Below, one piece after another: positions 16,721-24,818 of a DNA stretch of 64,000 nucleotides. Origin of the DNA: Lachnospiraceae bacterium (GTDB taxonomy: Bacteria > Bacillota > Clostridia > Lachnospirales > Lachnospiraceae); the NCBI GenBank assembly GCA_017621815.1, contig JAGASK010000031.1, forward strand, positions 16,559-80,558, in the 5' to 3' direction. A model generated the notes under the pieces. The model saw nothing but the letters and a program-made list of their open reading frames with translations, searched no databases and was not told where the DNA came from. The translations under genes were made by a program, and so were the position numbers. How positions within the stretch are numbered: the first letter of the stretch is position 1; each line of letters begins with the position of its first letter.

Positions 16721-17362
16721 TTATTCATTTTGCTGATTAATCATCTGGATTTCTTCATTCAGCGACAACATCCTTCTGTCAAGCTCTGACACCATTTTGG
16801 CGCATTCTATCAGTTCATTCTTAATATATGCCGGGGCATTTCCTTCAAACTTATAATTAATTTTGTGTTCAAGGCTTGCCCAGAAATCCATGGCTACCGT
16901 ACGGATTTGAATCTCTACTTTGGTATCAACTATCCTGTCGGAGAGGTACACAGGCACTGTTACCAGCATATGATAGCTTTTATATCCGCTGGTTTTAGGA
17001 TTAACGATGTAATCCTTGATTGAAATTACTTTAATATCTCTCTGGTTTCTAATCATTTCGGCAATCTGATAAATATCCGATGTGAAAGAACATATAACCC
17101 TGATGCCTGCTATGTCATTCACATACTGCACCATGTTCTGTATGGTGGATTCATACCCGTGCTTGCGAAGCTTCTTAACAATACTTTCTGAAGTTTTAAT
17201 CCGGGCCTTAATATGTTCTATAGGATTATATCTGTGAACATGTTGAAATTCTTCATTCAGTATCTCAATTTTCGTTGAAATCTGCTTTAATGCAGAACTG
17301 TATATTAATATAACTTCCTCCCAATTGTTAACATCACTGTCTCTTGCTGCTCTTAATTCCAT
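16721..17362 (-). CDS. Small alarmone synthetase, RelQ/YjbM-like GTP pyrophosphokinase
   Basis: Transfers pyrophosphate from ATP to GDP/GTP to make (p)ppGpp for the stringent response. It has 213 residues and only the RelA/SpoT synthetase domain; the hydrolase, TGS and ACT domains of long Rel enzymes are absent, as in RelQ/YjbM. Motifs: ARIKTSESIVKKL (substrate binding), DIAGIRVICSF, SGYKSYHMLVTVPV, and VEIQIRTVAMDFWASLEHKINYK, which carries the catalytic glutamate region. A single gene with its own terminator. Small synthetases are usually controlled at transcription by envelope stress; no specific operator was identified upstream. Confidence 0.93.
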   Translation of the reverse strand: MELRAARDSDVNNWEEVILIYSSALKQISTKIEILNEEFQHVHRYNPIEHIKARIKTSESIVKKLRKHGYESTIQNMVQYVNDIAGIRVICSFTSDIYQIAEMIRNQRDIKVISIKDYIVNPKTSGYKSYHMLVTVPVYLSDRIVDTKVEIQIRTVAMDFWASLEHKINYKFEGNAPAYIKNELIECAKMVSELDRRMLSLNEEIQMINQQNE

Positions 17363-17683
17363 TTTATTTCCGCCTTACTTAAATATTTCTTTTTCTGCAG
17401 TGTAATATCATACCCTGGTTATTATTTTATCATATTTTTGGCCGTATGTATACTTTCCACAATTTTTTCATAATTTTTTAAGTTTTATTGTATAATTTTA
17501 TAATATAACTTAAAAAGTAATTAATACAGACATTCTGTGCGGCCTGACATTATGCGCACCGCACCATCAGGCGGTCTGAACAATAACATATATATGCTCA
17601 TTTCAAAATTTTATTACTGCTTTTTTATTTTATATGTGATAAGATGATTACACTATTCACCATTATTTTAAAGGAGATTCATC
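17363..17683. other. Divergent intergenic region with alternative hairpins
   Basis: A 321-nt gene-free region between the alarmone synthetase (left) and the 88-residue protein (right). GTGCGG near 17537-17542 can pair with CCGCAC near 17559-17565, while GCCTGA (17542-17547) can pair with TCAGGC (17567-17572); the two foldings are mutually exclusive. The region to the left is AT-rich with TATAAT-like sequences near 17490-17505. Function unknown. Confidence 0.35.
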
Positions 17684-17950
17684 ATGTTTCGTATATGGGC
17701 AAAAATTTTTAAAGATATTCATTTAGTAAAAGATACCGTGATTTGCAATGATTCATCTGATACACGTACTCACAAGGTTTTTGACGCTATTGACGAAATT
17801 TGTTATGAGTTCGACCTTGGAAAGCCTATCTGGCTGGATTCTACCATAGCTGAATTTAAAAGGCATGATAAAGCCCGCTTCTACCAGGATAATTTTATAG
17901 AAACAATTGATTTTGATTTTCTTGAAATACATGTAATTGAAGAGGATTAG
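17684..17950 (+). CDS. Conserved small protein of unknown function (88 aa)
   Basis: I do not assign a function. It is a soluble acidic 88-residue protein with aaaggaga as ribosome site 8 nt upstream and its own strong terminator, so it is very probably real. It reads RIWAKIFKDIHLVKDTVI, then THKVFDAIDEICYEFDLGKPIWL, KRHDKARFYQDNFIETIDFDFLEIHVIEED; no signal peptide and no membrane segment. Proteins of this look are common as hypothetical genes in Clostridia. The C-terminal acidic beta-strand suggests a small alpha/beta fold. Confidence 0.8.
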   Translation: MFRIWAKIFKDIHLVKDTVICNDSSDTRTHKVFDAIDEICYEFDLGKPIWLDSTIAEFKRHDKARFYQDNFIETIDFDFLEIHVIEED

Positions 17951-17953
17951 CAC

Positions 17954-18003
17954 AAGGGACCGACGCCGGCTAAAAGATTTTAGCTGATGTCGGTTCCTTT
18001 TTA
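17954..18003 (+). terminator. Terminator of the 88-aa protein gene
   Basis: Long hairpin: GGGACCGAC pairs with GTCGGTTCC and inner CGGCTAAAA pairs with TTTTAGCTG, followed by TTTTTA. The left arm starts 5 nt after the stop codon. Confidence 0.9.
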
Positions 18004-18013
18004 CATATTTTTA

Positions 18014-18042
18014 TTGACATGTGAAATAATAAGGTGTAGTAT
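18014..18042 (+). promoter_or_regulatory. Promoter of the hemolysin III family gene
   Basis: TTGACA at 18014-18019, 17-bp spacer, TAGTAT at 18037-18042. It lies 132 bp upstream of the start codon, leaving an AT-rich untranslated leader. Confidence 0.65.
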
Positions 18043-18174
18043 TATCACATCAACAAGTAGTTTTTAAAACTATGTATTGTAATTTAAAAATTATTTTATG
18101 TAGTTTTCACGCATGTAATAGTGTAAAACATATACTATATACTATCACTATAAAGTTTAACAGGAGGTAATATT

Positions 18175-18825
18175 ATGCAGATTACAATTCGTGAACCCGG
18201 AAGCGCCATTACCCATTTCATTGCAATGATGATGGCAGTTTTTGCCGCTGCTCCCCTACTTATAAAAGCAGCGCTTTCCACTACCAGCCATACTCTTCTT
18301 GCCATGAGCATCTTTATGCTCAGCATGATTTTATTATACGGAGCCAGTGCCACCTACCATTCCCTGAATATTAAAGGGAAAGCCCTCCGTATCTTCCGGA
18401 AATTGGATCATATGATGATTTTTGTGCTGATTGCAGGCTCCTATACTCCGGTATGTTTAATCGTCCTCGGCGGAAAATCAGGCTACACTCTTCTTGCTGT
18501 AGTCTGGGGAATCGCTTTACTCGGTATGACTTTAAAAGCCTGCTGGGTTACCTGTCCCAAATGGTTTTCTTCTATTATATATATTGCCATGGGCTGGGTA
18601 TGTCTCGGTGTGTTCAGTACCCTTTGGAATGTACTTCCCCACGCCGCTTTTCTCTGGCTTCTCGCAGGCGGCATCATTTATACTGTAGGCGGCGTGATTT
18701 ACGCTTTAAAGCTTCCCGTGTTTAATAATAAACATAAATTTTTCGGTTCCCACGAACTTTTTCACTTGTTTGTCATGGGCGGAAGCATCTGCCATTTTAT
18801 ATTCATGTATTTATATGTTGCCTGA
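18175..18825 (+). CDS. Hemolysin III / TrhA family membrane protein (PAQR-like)
   Basis: A 216-residue integral membrane protein with seven hydrophobic segments. Diagnostic motifs are SATYHS near residue 60, KLDHMMIF, and C-terminal HELFHLFVMGGSICHF; in this superfamily the Ser/His/Asp residues form an intramembrane metal site. Despite the historical name, a hemolytic role is unproven; the homologous TrhA protein of Bacillus is linked to membrane energetics. Ribosome site aggaggt 7 nt upstream of ATG 18175. Convergent with the histidine kinase gene, only 4 nt apart. Confidence 0.9.
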   Translation: MQITIREPGSAITHFIAMMMAVFAAAPLLIKAALSTTSHTLLAMSIFMLSMILLYGASATYHSLNIKGKALRIFRKLDHMMIFVLIAGSYTPVCLIVLGGKSGYTLLAVVWGIALLGMTLKACWVTCPKWFSSIIYIAMGWVCLGVFSTLWNVLPHAAFLWLLAGGIIYTVGGVIYALKLPVFNNKHKFFGSHELFHLFVMGGSICHFIFMYLYVA

Positions 18826-18829
18826 CACT

Positions 18830-20215
18830 TCAGTCTGTCGGAAATGATATTGTCACACAATGACCTTTCTTTGTAACAGCAAAGTCTCCTTTATGGGCAA
18901 GCGCAATCTGCTTCACAATGCGCAGCCCCATAATGTGAGGCTTTTCTTCTTGGGATATCACTTTCTGACTGTTTCCTGTTTCTTCCTGAAGCAGCCTCAC
19001 AACCTCATCAGGAATTCCTTTACCGCTGTCCCTTACGGCAAAAACAGCCTGATTTCCTTTCATGTATCCCAGAATATGAATTTCACAGCCACCGGGATTA
19101 TGCCTGATACTGTTATTCAGCAGATTCCTCATAGCCCTTGCTAAAAGCTCTTCGTCCGCTTTCAGCACTGTTTTCTCCAGCTCAGGCTGTATATCAAGAT
19201 AAATCTCATAGCTTTCAGACAAACCGGTATTGAGAAGTTCTGCCGCCAATTCTCTTAACATGGCTGCGGGATAAAAGCTTTTTATCCGTAAAGGCTGCAT
19301 ATGGTATTCCAGCTTGGAGGTCAGATTTAAATCTTCAATCAGCTGCTTGATTTTCAGGCTTTGCAGCTTAATTTCTTCTGCTTTTCTTCTTTTCTCAGGA
19401 CTCAGGTCTTCTGCCTGCTCCAGTTCATCTGCATATCCCATAATCACGGATAAAGGTGTTCTGATGTCATGAGATACACCTGCAATCCATTCGGTCCTTG
19501 CAGTGTCCCTTCTTTCCAGGGAAAGACGCTGCTTTTCCAGAATGTCCGAAGCCTGATTAATCTGCACCGCCAGCACTGATGCCGTTCCCTTTTCATTCAG
19601 ATGGATTTTACGATTTGCCGCCAATGCACCGATTCCTTCCGATAAAGGGCGCAATGAAAGATAATAACGATATCCCAAAACTCCCACTGCAATAAGGATA
19701 ACCAGAAGATTCCCATACAGAAAAACAAGAAAATATCTTCCCATATTTTCTAAAAAATCCATGGAAACTTCTGCGGTATATTTCCACATACTGTTTTTTT
19801 CGTAGCCTGCTACCAGAAGACCTCTTTCTCCCCTCCATACCCTTACGGGATAATCGTGAAGATACCACCTTGAAAAAGAAGCTATTTCCCCTGCCGTATA
19901 ATGGTTTTCAAAGCCTTCCGGAGAATTCCACGAATAAATCACATCACCCGCATCATTCAGTATCAGCAGAAAACAAATTTTTTTCTCCTGCAGATACTTT
20001 TCCCCTGCCTGAGTTACTTTTATTTCATTCCCGGCATCTTTGCCAAATACAGTCTCCTCCAGATACCGGATTCCCCCAAGCTGCCAGGAATCATCAGACA
20101 TTGTTCTCTCCACTACCACCCATAAAAACAGCCCGATATTTACAATGATAACAAACAGTATAATTGCCCATGTAATGCCGATATATTTTCCGTATATCTT
20201 TAAAAGACTTTTCAT
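18830..20215 (-). CDS. Sensor histidine kinase of the LanFEG-like ABC locus
   Basis: A membrane-bound kinase of 461 residues. Membrane segments at about 13-36 and 166-188 enclose an extracytoplasmic domain of about 130 residues. The H-box is GVSHDIRTPLSVIMGYADEL, the N-box AMRNLLNNSIRHNP and the G1 box DSGKGIP. The second glycine box is unusual: MGLRIVKQIA with Arg in place of the common Gly, which may matter little. Its ATG overlaps the response-regulator stop by 4 nt, so the two are translationally coupled. The divergent ABC operon suggests it senses antimicrobial peptides or the state of the transporter, as in lantibiotic-resistance systems; the ligand is inferred. Confidence 0.92.
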   Translation of the reverse strand: MKSLLKIYGKYIGITWAIILFVIIVNIGLFLWVVVERTMSDDSWQLGGIRYLEETVFGKDAGNEIKVTQAGEKYLQEKKICFLLILNDAGDVIYSWNSPEGFENHYTAGEIASFSRWYLHDYPVRVWRGERGLLVAGYEKNSMWKYTAEVSMDFLENMGRYFLVFLYGNLLVILIAVGVLGYRYYLSLRPLSEGIGALAANRKIHLNEKGTASVLAVQINQASDILEKQRLSLERRDTARTEWIAGVSHDIRTPLSVIMGYADELEQAEDLSPEKRRKAEEIKLQSLKIKQLIEDLNLTSKLEYHMQPLRIKSFYPAAMLRELAAELLNTGLSESYEIYLDIQPELEKTVLKADEELLARAMRNLLNNSIRHNPGGCEIHILGYMKGNQAVFAVRDSGKGIPDEVVRLLQEETGNSQKVISQEEKPHIMGLRIVKQIALAHKGDFAVTKKGHCVTISFPTD

Positions 20216-20961
20216 TGCAGCTTCACCAACTTATAACCAAGCCCGCGAACGGTCAAAAGCCACTTGGGCCTGGATGGATTTTCCTCTATTTTTTCCCGCA
20301 AACGCCTGATATGCACCATAATTGTATTCTCATAGCCGAAATAATTATCCTCCCATACTGCCTGACACAGCTGGTCAAAGGTTACAATATTTCCTCTGTT
20401 TTCCCATAGTTTGCGCATAATTGCAAGTTCTTTGGCTGTAAGCGGAATTTCCTCATTTCTTTCATTATTCCAAATAACGGTTCCTCTTCCCAGCCCCACA
20501 TTGCACTTTCCAAGCTCAATTATTACATCACCCGGCTGCAATTCTGTAGTTTTGGAAAAGTAAGTTCTTTTCAGTATGGCGCTGATACGAAGGACAAGCT
20601 CCTTAGGCAAAAAAGGCTTTACCATATAATCATCAGCGCCAAGGCCAAGACCAAGCAAACGATCACTGTCCTCATCCCTGGCAGATAAAAACAAAACCGG
20701 AACTTCGGATATTGTCCCGGACCATGTCCCGGACAATGTCCGTATTCTCTGCATCAGGGAAAACCCATCGCCATCAGGAAGATTAACATCCAATATAATC
20801 ATATCCGGCTGCTTTCTTAAGAAATAATCCTCTGCTTCTTTCACGCAGGCAGCCATATCTATATTCAGAAATCCTTCTCTTTGCAAAATTCCCGCAACCA
20901 TTTCCCGAAGCTCTCTGTTATCATCCACCAGAAGCAGGGTGCTTTCAAATATATGCTTCAT
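20212..20961 (-). CDS. OmpR/PhoB-family response regulator with a small tandem insertion
   Basis: A 249-residue DNA-binding regulator. Receiver: acidic pair at D13-D14, phospho-acceptor D58 in IILDVNLPDGDG, and K in MVKPF. The effector is a winged helix (LTAKELAIMRKLWENRGNIV ... NTIMVHIRRLREKIE). Between helix 3 and strand 4 the sequence TLSG-TWSG-TISE is three copies of a four-residue unit encoded by 12-bp repeats (20704-20739), lengthening that loop by about eight residues relative to typical relatives. Coupled to the kinase gene and divergent from the ABC operon; the direct repeats at 21049-21086 are candidate binding sites. Confidence 0.93.
   Translation of the reverse strand: MKHIFESTLLLVDDNRELREMVAGILQREGFLNIDMAACVKEAEDYFLRKQPDMIILDVNLPDGDGFSLMQRIRTLSGTWSGTISEVPVLFLSARDEDSDRLLGLGLGADDYMVKPFLPKELVLRISAILKRTYFSKTTELQPGDVIIELGKCNVGLGRGTVIWNNERNEEIPLTAKELAIMRKLWENRGNIVTFDQLCQAVWEDNYFGYENTIMVHIRRLREKIEENPSRPKWLLTVRGLGYKLVKLQ
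20704..20739. repeat. Three 12-bp tandem units inside the response regulator
   Basis: On the coding (minus) strand: ACATTGTCCGGG, ACATGGTCCGGG, ACAATATCCGAA, encoding TLSG, TWSG, TISE. In-frame expansion within the receiver domain. Confidence 0.8.
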
Positions 20962-21048
20962 AACTATCTGCTCCTTCTCAATTCTTTTTTACTATTTTAA
21001 TACAAATTCCCGTTTCTGCAATGAATCCGCAAAAGATTTAAGGTAATT

Positions 21049-21086
21049 GTAAGGAAGCTTTCATTTTTGTGTAAGGAAACTTTTAT
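21049..21086 (+). promoter_or_regulatory. Direct repeats in the promoter of the LanFEG-like operon
   Basis: GTAAGGAAGCTTTCAT (21049-21064) and GTAAGGAAACTTTTAT (21071-21086) match at 14 of 16 positions with a 22-bp period (two helical turns); a further AAGG lies 11 bp upstream. This is the layout of OmpR-type regulator binding sites, 34 bp before the ABC start codon. Confidence 0.65.
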
Positions 21087-21119
21087 ATGCTTACTTTGTA
21101 AAAAGAAGGAGGAAGCTAA

Positions 21120-22079
21120 ATGAATAAAAATAATCTTGTCATACAGACAAACAATCTCACAAAAAGCTATGGAAAACATAATAATTCAAAGGAAGTTGTA
21201 AATCAGGTTAATCTTGCTGTTCCGGAAGGATGTATTTACGGATTTCTCGGTCCTAACGGAGCCGGAAAAAGCACTACCATGAAAATGCTTCTCGGATTAA
21301 TCAAACCTACCTCAGGGAAAATTACTATTCTGGGAACTCCTTTTGCTGCAGGAAACGGCGCGCCTGCCGGTGAAAAGGAACGTCTTTCCATCCTGAAACA
21401 GACAGGTTCTTTAATTGAATCGCCCTCTTACTACGGTCATTTGACAGGAAGGGAAAACCTGGAAATTGTCTGTACCCTGAAAAATATTCCCCAAAAAGAA
21501 ATTGGAGAAGTACTTTCCATTGTCAGAATGGAGAACCAGCAGCATAAAAAAGCCGGTCACTACTCCCTTGGTATGAAGCAGCGTTTAGGACTGGCCGCCG
21601 CCCTTCTGGGGCATCCAAAGCTCCTGCTTTTAGATGAACCCACCAACGGCCTTGATCCCGCAGGTATTCAGGAAATGCGTGAGCTTATCCGTTCTCTGCC
21701 CGAAACTTATCATATGACTGTTATGGTATCCAGCCATCTTTTAAGTGAAATCGACCAAATGGCCGATTATGCCGGTATCATCAACAAGGGGCAGCTGATT
21801 TATCAGGACAGCCTTCTTCATCTTCACAGGCACAGCAGAAAGCAGCTGCGGCTTAGAACCAATAACAATAACCGGGCGCTGTGCCTGCTGAATGAAAATC
21901 AGATTGATTGCACGCCGTCAGAGGATTATCTCATGCTTCCCGAAATCAGCGATGAGAAGACAGCTTTCCTGATTTCCGCTTTAGTGAAGGAGGGCATCGG
22001 CATTTTAAGAGTGGAGGAATATCAAAAATCCCTGGAAGATATTTTCCTCAGTCTGACAGGAAAGCAGGTGAGCTTGTAA
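21120..22079 (+). CDS. ABC transporter ATP-binding protein, bacitracin/lantibiotic type (LanF-like)
   Basis: Energy-coupling subunit of a peptide-antibiotic exporter. It has 319 residues: Walker A GPNGAGKST near 45-53, Q-loop in LKQTGSLIESPSYYGHLTGRENL, signature YSLGMKQRLGLAAALLG, Walker B LLLLDEPTNGLDP, and H-loop VSSHLL. The C-terminal 90 residues are the accessory extension seen in BcrA/LanF proteins. Its stop codon overlaps the next ATG (TAATG), indicating coupling to the permease genes. Control by the divergent two-component system is likely. The LanFEG label rests on gene order and permease type; no lantibiotic biosynthesis gene is nearby, so resistance rather than self-immunity is favoured. 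Confidence 0.92.
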   Translation: MNKNNLVIQTNNLTKSYGKHNNSKEVVNQVNLAVPEGCIYGFLGPNGAGKSTTMKMLLGLIKPTSGKITILGTPFAAGNGAPAGEKERLSILKQTGSLIESPSYYGHLTGRENLEIVCTLKNIPQKEIGEVLSIVRMENQQHKKAGHYSLGMKQRLGLAAALLGHPKLLLLDEPTNGLDPAGIQEMRELIRSLPETYHMTVMVSSHLLSEIDQMADYAGIINKGQLIYQDSLLHLHRHSRKQLRLRTNNNNRALCLLNENQIDCTPSEDYLMLPEISDEKTAFLISALVKEGIGILRVEEYQKSLEDIFLSLTGKQVSL

Positions 22080-22831
22080 TGAATATTATTTTAACAGAGC
22101 TAAAGAAAATACGGCACCGTCACATAGGCCTCCTTTACGGAGCCACCCTGTTTCTTATCTTTATATGGATGATGTGGGCAATGCGCGATATGGATGATGT
22201 GATTACGCAGCAGGGCTATTATTATATGCTCCTTAGTCTTCCCCTTATGAACGGAATTTTTCTGCCCACCATACTTGCCTGTGTAGAAAGCAGGCTTTGC
22301 GACATAGAGATAAAGGGAAACACTTATAAGCTGCTGTGCACCATGCAGCCCAGGCACAGTATTTATCACATTAAACTGCTATTCGGAATTTTATATCTGC
22401 TTTTTTTCTCTCTTGCTGAAACTGCCATGATTCCGCTTCTGGGAAAGCTGTTTCAGGTAGAACAGGAAATGCCCGCTGACTCTGTTTTTATATTCTTGTT
22501 CTCCACCTTTACGGTCAGTACAGTGCTCATTCTCATTCAGCAGCCATTGTCACTGCTGTGGGAAAATCAGCTGTTTCCGCTGTTTTTCGGCGTTGGAGGC
22601 ACATTTGCAGGTATCTTTTCCTGGTTTTTCCCACAGCTGCCAATCCGTTATATGCTGCCCTGGGGATATTATTGTGTAGGCACTGACATTAATATGTATT
22701 ACGAAGAAGCTACCCGCACCATTACCTATTATACGATTCCTTTTCCCAAAGAATTTTTCACAGGATTTATTATCTTTGGAATTCTGGTTTATATAATCGG
22801 TAAAAACAGATTTATGAAAAAGGAGGTTTAA
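22079..22831 (+). CDS. Lantibiotic-protection-type ABC permease, first subunit (LanE/MutE-like)
   Basis: A 250-residue membrane protein with about six hydrophobic segments, beginning MNIILTELKKIRHRHIG, typical for LanE/MutE-type permeases. Hydrophobic stretches lie near 18-36, 48-66, 98-120, 135-158, 165-186 and 222-242. It overlaps the ATPase gene by one base and is followed after 3 nt by the second permease, preceded by aaggaggt. Probably forms the membrane channel together with its neighbour. Confidence 0.85.
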   Translation: MNIILTELKKIRHRHIGLLYGATLFLIFIWMMWAMRDMDDVITQQGYYYMLLSLPLMNGIFLPTILACVESRLCDIEIKGNTYKLLCTMQPRHSIYHIKLLFGILYLLFFSLAETAMIPLLGKLFQVEQEMPADSVFIFLFSTFTVSTVLILIQQPLSLLWENQLFPLFFGVGGTFAGIFSWFFPQLPIRYMLPWGYYCVGTDINMYYEEATRTITYYTIPFPKEFFTGFIIFGILVYIIGKNRFMKKEV

Positions 22832-22834
22832 GCT

Positions 22835-23566
22835 ATGCTGCTTGCCTGTATCAAAAGCGAACAATTAAAATTAAAGCGGTCCTTTATATGGATTGCTTTT
22901 GTATTGATTCCCATTATCCCCACTATAATGGGAACCGGAAATTATTTAAATAATTTAAATCTGCTTAAGTCAGAATGGATTTCCCTGTGGACTCAGGAAA
23001 CCCTTTTTTATTCCAACTTTTTCTTTGCACCCCTTATTGCCATTTACTGCAGTTACCTGTGGCGGATGGAGAACCAGAATAAAAACCGTAACCTTCTTTT
23101 AACCTCTCCGGTTCCGGTCCGGGACATTTTTCTCGGCAAGCTGGCAACCATTGCAAAGATTACTGTATTCACCCAGCTTTGGATATTTGTCCTTTTTCTT
23201 GTCAGCGGAAAGCTGGTTCACCTTTCCGGACTTCCTGACTCACAGCATTTTATTTATGCGGCAAGAGGAATTCTGGGCGGCATGGTGATTGCTGCCCTCC
23301 AGCTTTTAATTTCCATGATAATCAAAAGCTTTGCGGCTCCCATTGCTGTTGCCGTAATGGGAAGCATTACAGGACTTCTTGCAGCCAATTCCAAATATGG
23401 AGTTTACTATCCTTACTCTCTTATGATGCTGGGAATGAATGCCAATAAATCCGAGGATGTACTTGCCGGAAGCAGCCTGCCCTTCTTTTTAAGCAGCATC
23501 TTCTATATTATATTGTTCTGCTGCATTGCTGTGTGGATTTTAAAGCACCGGGATGTGAAAGCATAA
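22835..23566 (+). CDS. Lantibiotic-protection-type ABC permease, second subunit (LanG/MutG-like)
   Basis: A 243-residue membrane protein starting MLLACIKSEQLKLKRSFIWIAF, the usual start of LanG/MutG-type permeases, with about six hydrophobic segments. WRMENQNKNRNLLLTSPVPVRDIFLGKL forms the cytoplasmic coupling region after the second segment. Last gene of the operon; a bidirectional terminator follows. It completes an ATPase plus two-permease unit with dedicated kinase and regulator, a common architecture for bacitracin/nisin-type resistance. Confidence 0.85.
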   Translation: MLLACIKSEQLKLKRSFIWIAFVLIPIIPTIMGTGNYLNNLNLLKSEWISLWTQETLFYSNFFFAPLIAIYCSYLWRMENQNKNRNLLLTSPVPVRDIFLGKLATIAKITVFTQLWIFVLFLVSGKLVHLSGLPDSQHFIYAARGILGGMVIAALQLLISMIIKSFAAPIAVAVMGSITGLLAANSKYGVYYPYSLMMLGMNANKSEDVLAGSSLPFFLSSIFYIILFCCIAVWILKHRDVKA

Positions 23567-23585
23567 ATACGGTATTTATTTTAAT

Positions 23586-23640
23586 ATAAAACAGCCGGAT
23601 AGGAAACTCTCTGCTGTTTCGCATCCGGCTGCTGCTTTTA
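23586..23640. terminator. Bidirectional terminator between the ABC operon and galE
   Basis: CAGCCGGAT (23592-23600) pairs with ATCCGGCTG (23623-23631), with an inner GAAAC/GTTTC stem. Leftward it is followed by TTTTATATT (galE side), rightward by ctgcTTTTAT. Confidence 0.88.
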
Positions 23641-23687
23641 TCTTATCTGCTTTATCCTGTTAGTTTTATTCTGCCTGTTTCATTCTG

Positions 23688-24704
23688 TTAATCTTCATAT
23701 CCGTTAGGATTATTGCTCTGCCATCTCCAGGAATCGGCACACATATCTTTAATTCCATACTGTGCTTCCCAGCCAAGCTCTCTTTTTGCCTTGGATGCGT
23801 CGGAATAGCAGGTTGCAATGTCTCCCGGACGTCTGTCTTTAATCACATAAGGAATTTTTACTCCAGTAGCAGCTTCAAAATTCTTCACAATATCAAGAAC
23901 GCTGTAACCCACTCCGGTTCCCAGATTGTAAATGCAAAGACCCGCTTTTTCCTCTATCTTCTTAAGCGCCTTTACGTGTCCCACTGCCAAATCCACCACA
24001 TGGATATAGTCACGGACACCGGTTCCATCAGGCGTATCATAGTCATTTCCGAACACTCCAAGTTCTTTCAACTTGCCTACGGCTACCTGGGTAATGTAAG
24101 GCATCAGATTATTGGGAATGCCGTTGGGATTTTCTCCTATAGTGCCGCTCTTATGGGCGCCGATAGGATTGAAGTAACGCAGAAGAATAACATTCCATTC
24201 CGGGTCTGCTTTCTGCATATCGGTAAGAATCTGCTCCAGCATGGACTTGGTCCAGCCGTAAGGATTGGTGCATTGTCCTTTAGGACATTCTTCTGTAATC
24301 GGAATAATGGCAGGGTCTCCGTACACGGTTGCGGAAGATGAGAAAATAATATTCTTTACTCCGTGCTGTCTCATTACATCCACCAGAGTCAGTGTTCCTG
24401 CAATATTGTTTTCATAATATTCCCAGGGCTTCTGTACCGATTCTCCTACAGCCTTAAGACCTGCAAAATGTATACAGGAATCAATTTTTTCAGCATCAAA
24501 AATTTTGTTTAACGCCTCTGCGTCCAGAATGTCGGCTTTGTAAAAAGTAACCGGTTTGCCGGTAATCGCTTCCACTCTCTTTAAGCTCTTTTCACTGGAA
24601 TTTGCCAGATTATCAATAACTACTACGTCATATCCTGCATTCTGCAGTTCTACTACTGTGTGGCTCCCGATATAACCGGCGCCGCCTGTAACCAATATTG
24701 CCAT
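23688..24704 (-). CDS. galE: UDP-glucose 4-epimerase
   Basis: Interconverts UDP-glucose and UDP-galactose; 338 residues, full length. Rossmann motif [12 protein letters not shown] at residues 4-15, [11 protein letters not shown], the catalytic Ser and the Tyr-x3-Lys pair ([13 protein letters not shown]), and [11 protein letters not shown] short-chain dehydrogenase/reductase of the extended GalE type. Supplies UDP-galactose for the exopolysaccharide genes farther along. It has its own promoter with a palindrome in the spacer (24782-24810) and lies 114 nt downstream of the UDP-sugar pyrophosphorylase gene, so readthrough is also possible. Confidence 0.97.
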   Translation of the reverse strand: MAILVTGGAGYIGSHTVVELQNAGYDVVVIDNLANSSEKSLKRVEAITGKPVTFYKADILDAEALNKIFDAEKIDSCIHFAGLKAVGESVQKPWEYYENNIAGTLTLVDVMRQHGVKNIIFSSSATVYGDPAIIPITEECPKGQCTNPYGWTKSMLEQILTDMQKADPEWNVILLRYFNPIGAHKSGTIGENPNGIPNNLMPYITQVAVGKLKELGVFGNDYDTPDGTGVRDYIHVVDLAVGHVKALKKIEEKAGLCIYNLGTGVGYSVLDIVKNFEAATGVKIPYVIKDRRPGDIATCYSDASKAKRELGWEAQYGIKDMCADSWRWQSNNPNGYED

Positions 24705-24781
24705 AATTGCCTCCGTTTCTTCCTTATCCGGTTCCTTTTTTCCTACTACGGTAAGTTTACTTCAAAAGCCCTTTTATTCAC

Positions 24782-24810
24782 AAGATATGAATGTTATTCA
24801 TACCTGTCAA
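24782..24810 (-). promoter_or_regulatory. galE promoter with operator-like palindrome in the spacer
   Basis: Minus strand -35 TTGACA (24810-24805), 17-bp spacer, -10 TATCTT (24787-24782). TATGAATgttATTCATA (24786-24802), a perfect 7-bp-arm palindrome, fills the spacer, the classical place for a repressor to block RNA polymerase. Confidence 0.65.
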
Positions 24811-24818
24811 AATGTTAA

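Noticed and set aside
16595-16789. 64-codon + strand frame
   Set aside because: Crosses the bidirectional terminator at 16671-16720 and the 3' end of the alarmone synthetase; no ribosome site.
23641-23687. Degenerate TTTATTCTGCCTG-like repeats between the ABC operon and galE
   Set aside because: Only loosely similar T-rich units; not distinguishable from low-complexity sequence.
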